12,941 nt of DNA from an uncultured bacterium (GTDB lineage: Bacteria > Actinomycetota > Coriobacteriia > Coriobacteriales > Coriobacteriaceae). The stretch is from the NCBI GenBank assembly GCA_905215445.1, contig CAJMPZ010000059.1, forward strand, positions 1 through 12,941. The letters are read 5' to 3'. The notes under the pieces are model-generated. The model searched no databases, was not told where the DNA came from, and worked only from the letters and a program-made list of their open reading frames with translations. Of this stretch, positions 11,817-12,941 are shown piece by piece (position 1 is the first letter of the stretch; each line of letters starts with the position of its first letter). The translations under genes and the position numbers were made by a program.

Positions 11817-12722
11817 CTATGCGTCCGCGTGAACGAGCAGGCAGCGAAGCGTACCGGAGCAACCCTCGTAGGGGCGCTTACCAGCGCCGTAGCCGACGGC
11901 CTCGATGCGGTAGCGGGCCGGCAGGTGCTCGGACGTGCGCAGTGCGGCGACGATGGCGGCGCCCGTGGGCGTCACAAGCTCGCCGGCGACTGGTGCGGGC
12001 GTGAGGACGATATTGCCCGCCTGGCACAGGTTGACGACAGCGGGGACGGGAATGGGCATGAGACCGTGGGCACAACGGATGGTACCGTGACCCTCGGAGA
12101 GCGACTCGACCACGATGTCCTCAATACCCAGGTCATCGAGGCAGATGGCGACAGAGCAGACGTCGACGATGGAATCGACGGCGCCCACCTCGTGGAACAT
12201 GACGGTTTCGGGCGTTTTGCCGTGAGCCTTGGCCTCGGCAGCGGCGAGCGCGGTAAAGATGGCGAGGGCGCGACGCTTGGCGCCATCGCTTAACTGCGAG
12301 CCATCGATGATGGCGGTGACGTCAGCCAAAGAACGGTGGTGATGGTGGTGGGCGTGATGGTGGCCCTCGTGGCCATGGCTCTCATGGTCGTGCTCGTGGC
12401 AGTGGTCGTGCTCGACATGGTCGTGATGATGGTGCTCATGCTCATGTGTGTGCTCGGCAGCTGCTTCGTTGCCGTAGAGCCAGGCCATATCGTGATCGTG
12501 GTTCTCGAGCTCCTCTGCAAGCTGGACGTCGAAATCGCAGGCGTTGATGCCATGCTTGCTTACGCGTGTGACGGCGATCGTAAAGCCGTCGACCGGTAGC
12601 GTGGCGAGCTGCTCGCGCAGGTGCTCCTCGCTGGCGCCCAGGTCGAGCAGGGCCGCGACGGTCATATCGCCGCTGATGCCCGAGGTGCCGTCGATGATAA
12701 GCGTGTGCTGATGGTTGTACAT
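11817..12722 (-). CDS. larC: Nickel-insertion protein LarC, N-terminal (LarC1) part only
   Basis: LarC is the CTP-dependent nickel insertase of nickel-pincer nucleotide synthesis. This 301-residue protein carries the LarC1 part: LIIDGTSGISGDMTVAALLDLGA (8-30), a metal-binding stretch with 23 His in residues 91-129, FHEVGAVDSIVDV, MPIPVPAVVNL, ELVTPTGAAI and VGYGAGKRPYEG near the end. It stops at VHADA, which is about where Lactobacillus LarC1 ends. In Lactobacillus a programmed frameshift continues into LarC2, the half whose structure binds Mn-CTP; full LarC proteins are about 400 residues or more. Nothing like LarC2 follows in any frame here, because tetR starts 2 nt later. The ATG 12722 has AAGGAG nine bases upstream, the A's of which belong to the larB stop, so the two genes are tightly coupled. 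Confidence 0.93.
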   Translation of the reverse strand: MYNHQHTLIIDGTSGISGDMTVAALLDLGASEEHLREQLATLPVDGFTIAVTRVSKHGINACDFDVQLAEELENHDHDMAWLYGNEAAAEHTHEHEHHHHDHVEHDHCHEHDHESHGHEGHHHAHHHHHRSLADVTAIIDGSQLSDGAKRRALAIFTALAAAEAKAHGKTPETVMFHEVGAVDSIVDVCSVAICLDDLGIEDIVVESLSEGHGTIRCAHGLMPIPVPAVVNLCQAGNIVLTPAPVAGELVTPTGAAIVAALRTSEHLPARYRIEAVGYGAGKRPYEGCSGTLRCLLVHADA

Positions 12723-12732
12723 GAAATGCTCC

Positions 12733-12941
12733 TTAACGGGCGCAGGGCGTGCCGGCGCTCAGATGATTGATAAGACTTGCCTGGTAGGCGGCACCAAAGC
12801 CGTTGTCGATATTGACGACCGAAACGCCGCTGGCGCAGGAGTTGAGCATGGCGAGCAGCGCGGCTACGCCACCAAAGCTCGCGCCGTAACCCACGCTGGT
12901 GGGAACGGCGATGACCGGACAGCTCACCAGGCCGCCGACAA
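12733..12941 (-). CDS. larB: LarB, C-terminal part (5' end outside window)
   Basis: LarB carboxylates and hydrolyses nicotinic acid adenine dinucleotide, the first step of nickel-pincer nucleotide synthesis; its C-terminal half resembles the PurE-type AIR carboxylase fold. Only the last 68 complete codons are present and the frame is open to the right edge. The segment CPVIAVPTSVGYGASFGG, followed by AALLAMLNSCASGVSVVNIDNGFGAA, is the highly conserved LarB C-terminal signature. The gene ends in TAA with only 10 bases before the larC start, so both are on one transcript entering from the right edge. The GTG at 12927 is internal, not a start. Confidence 0.93.
   Translation of the reverse strand, partial: VGGLVSCPVIAVPTSVGYGASFGGVAALLAMLNSCASGVSVVNIDNGFGAAYQASLINHLSAGTPCAR

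Noticed and set aside
11815..11862. Programmed -1 frameshift joining larC to the following frame, as in Lactobacillus larC1-larC2.
   Set aside because: The -1 frame encodes 16 residues with no LarC2 similarity and then a complete TetR protein; no slippery heptamer is evident near the end of larC.
12336..12452. Low-complexity tandem repeat DNA (catgatggtg-like).
   Set aside because: It is explained by the polyhistidine coding stretch of larC.

Overview
The window (12,941 bases, GC-rich, strong G/C preference at third codon positions) looks like chromosome from an actinobacterial gut anaerobe of the Coriobacteriia, most likely Collinsella or a close relative. That placement rests on gene content and general sequence style, not on a database comparison. 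There is no rRNA, tRNA, CRISPR array, prophage or transposase.

Layout, left to right. Positions 1-683 hold the C-terminal part of a YhgE/Pip-type membrane protein, followed by a terminator. Positions 884-1867 hold an EamA/DMT transporter with its own terminator. Positions 1984-3285 hold an M20 amidohydrolase; directly after its stop codon, in the same reading phase, lies the 3' end of an MFS transporter that has lost its first half. Positions 3787-4089 hold no gene but three stacked hairpins and the hisS promoter. hisS (4090-5403) and ppc (5661-8474) are intact housekeeping genes, separated by a terminator and an AT-rich promoter with two operator-like dyads.

The right-hand third is a lactate racemisation locus. 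On the + strand are larA (nickel-pincer lactate racemase, TTG start) and a LarD-type lactic acid channel. Convergent on the - strand are the end of larB, larC and a TetR-family regulator. LarB and LarC build the nickel-pincer nucleotide that becomes bound to LarA Lys184, LarD passes lactic acid across the membrane, and the TetR protein is the obvious candidate regulator. The larC gene encodes only the N-terminal (LarC1) half. The position where LarC2 follows in Lactobacillus is occupied by the tetR gene, 2 nt away. No LarE is in the window; it may lie upstream of larB.

The most unusual structure is a pair of about 140-bp palindromic elements, at 8487-8626 (after ppc) and 10986-11123 (after larD), in the same orientation and bracketing larA-larD. 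Each has 29-bp perfect outer arms, a 12 x 12 nt internal loop of nearly invariant sequence, and a conserved inner hairpin. The arms differ between copies at 15 of 29 positions, and every difference is matched in the opposite arm. Each element's arm starts exactly 21 nt after the preceding stop codon.
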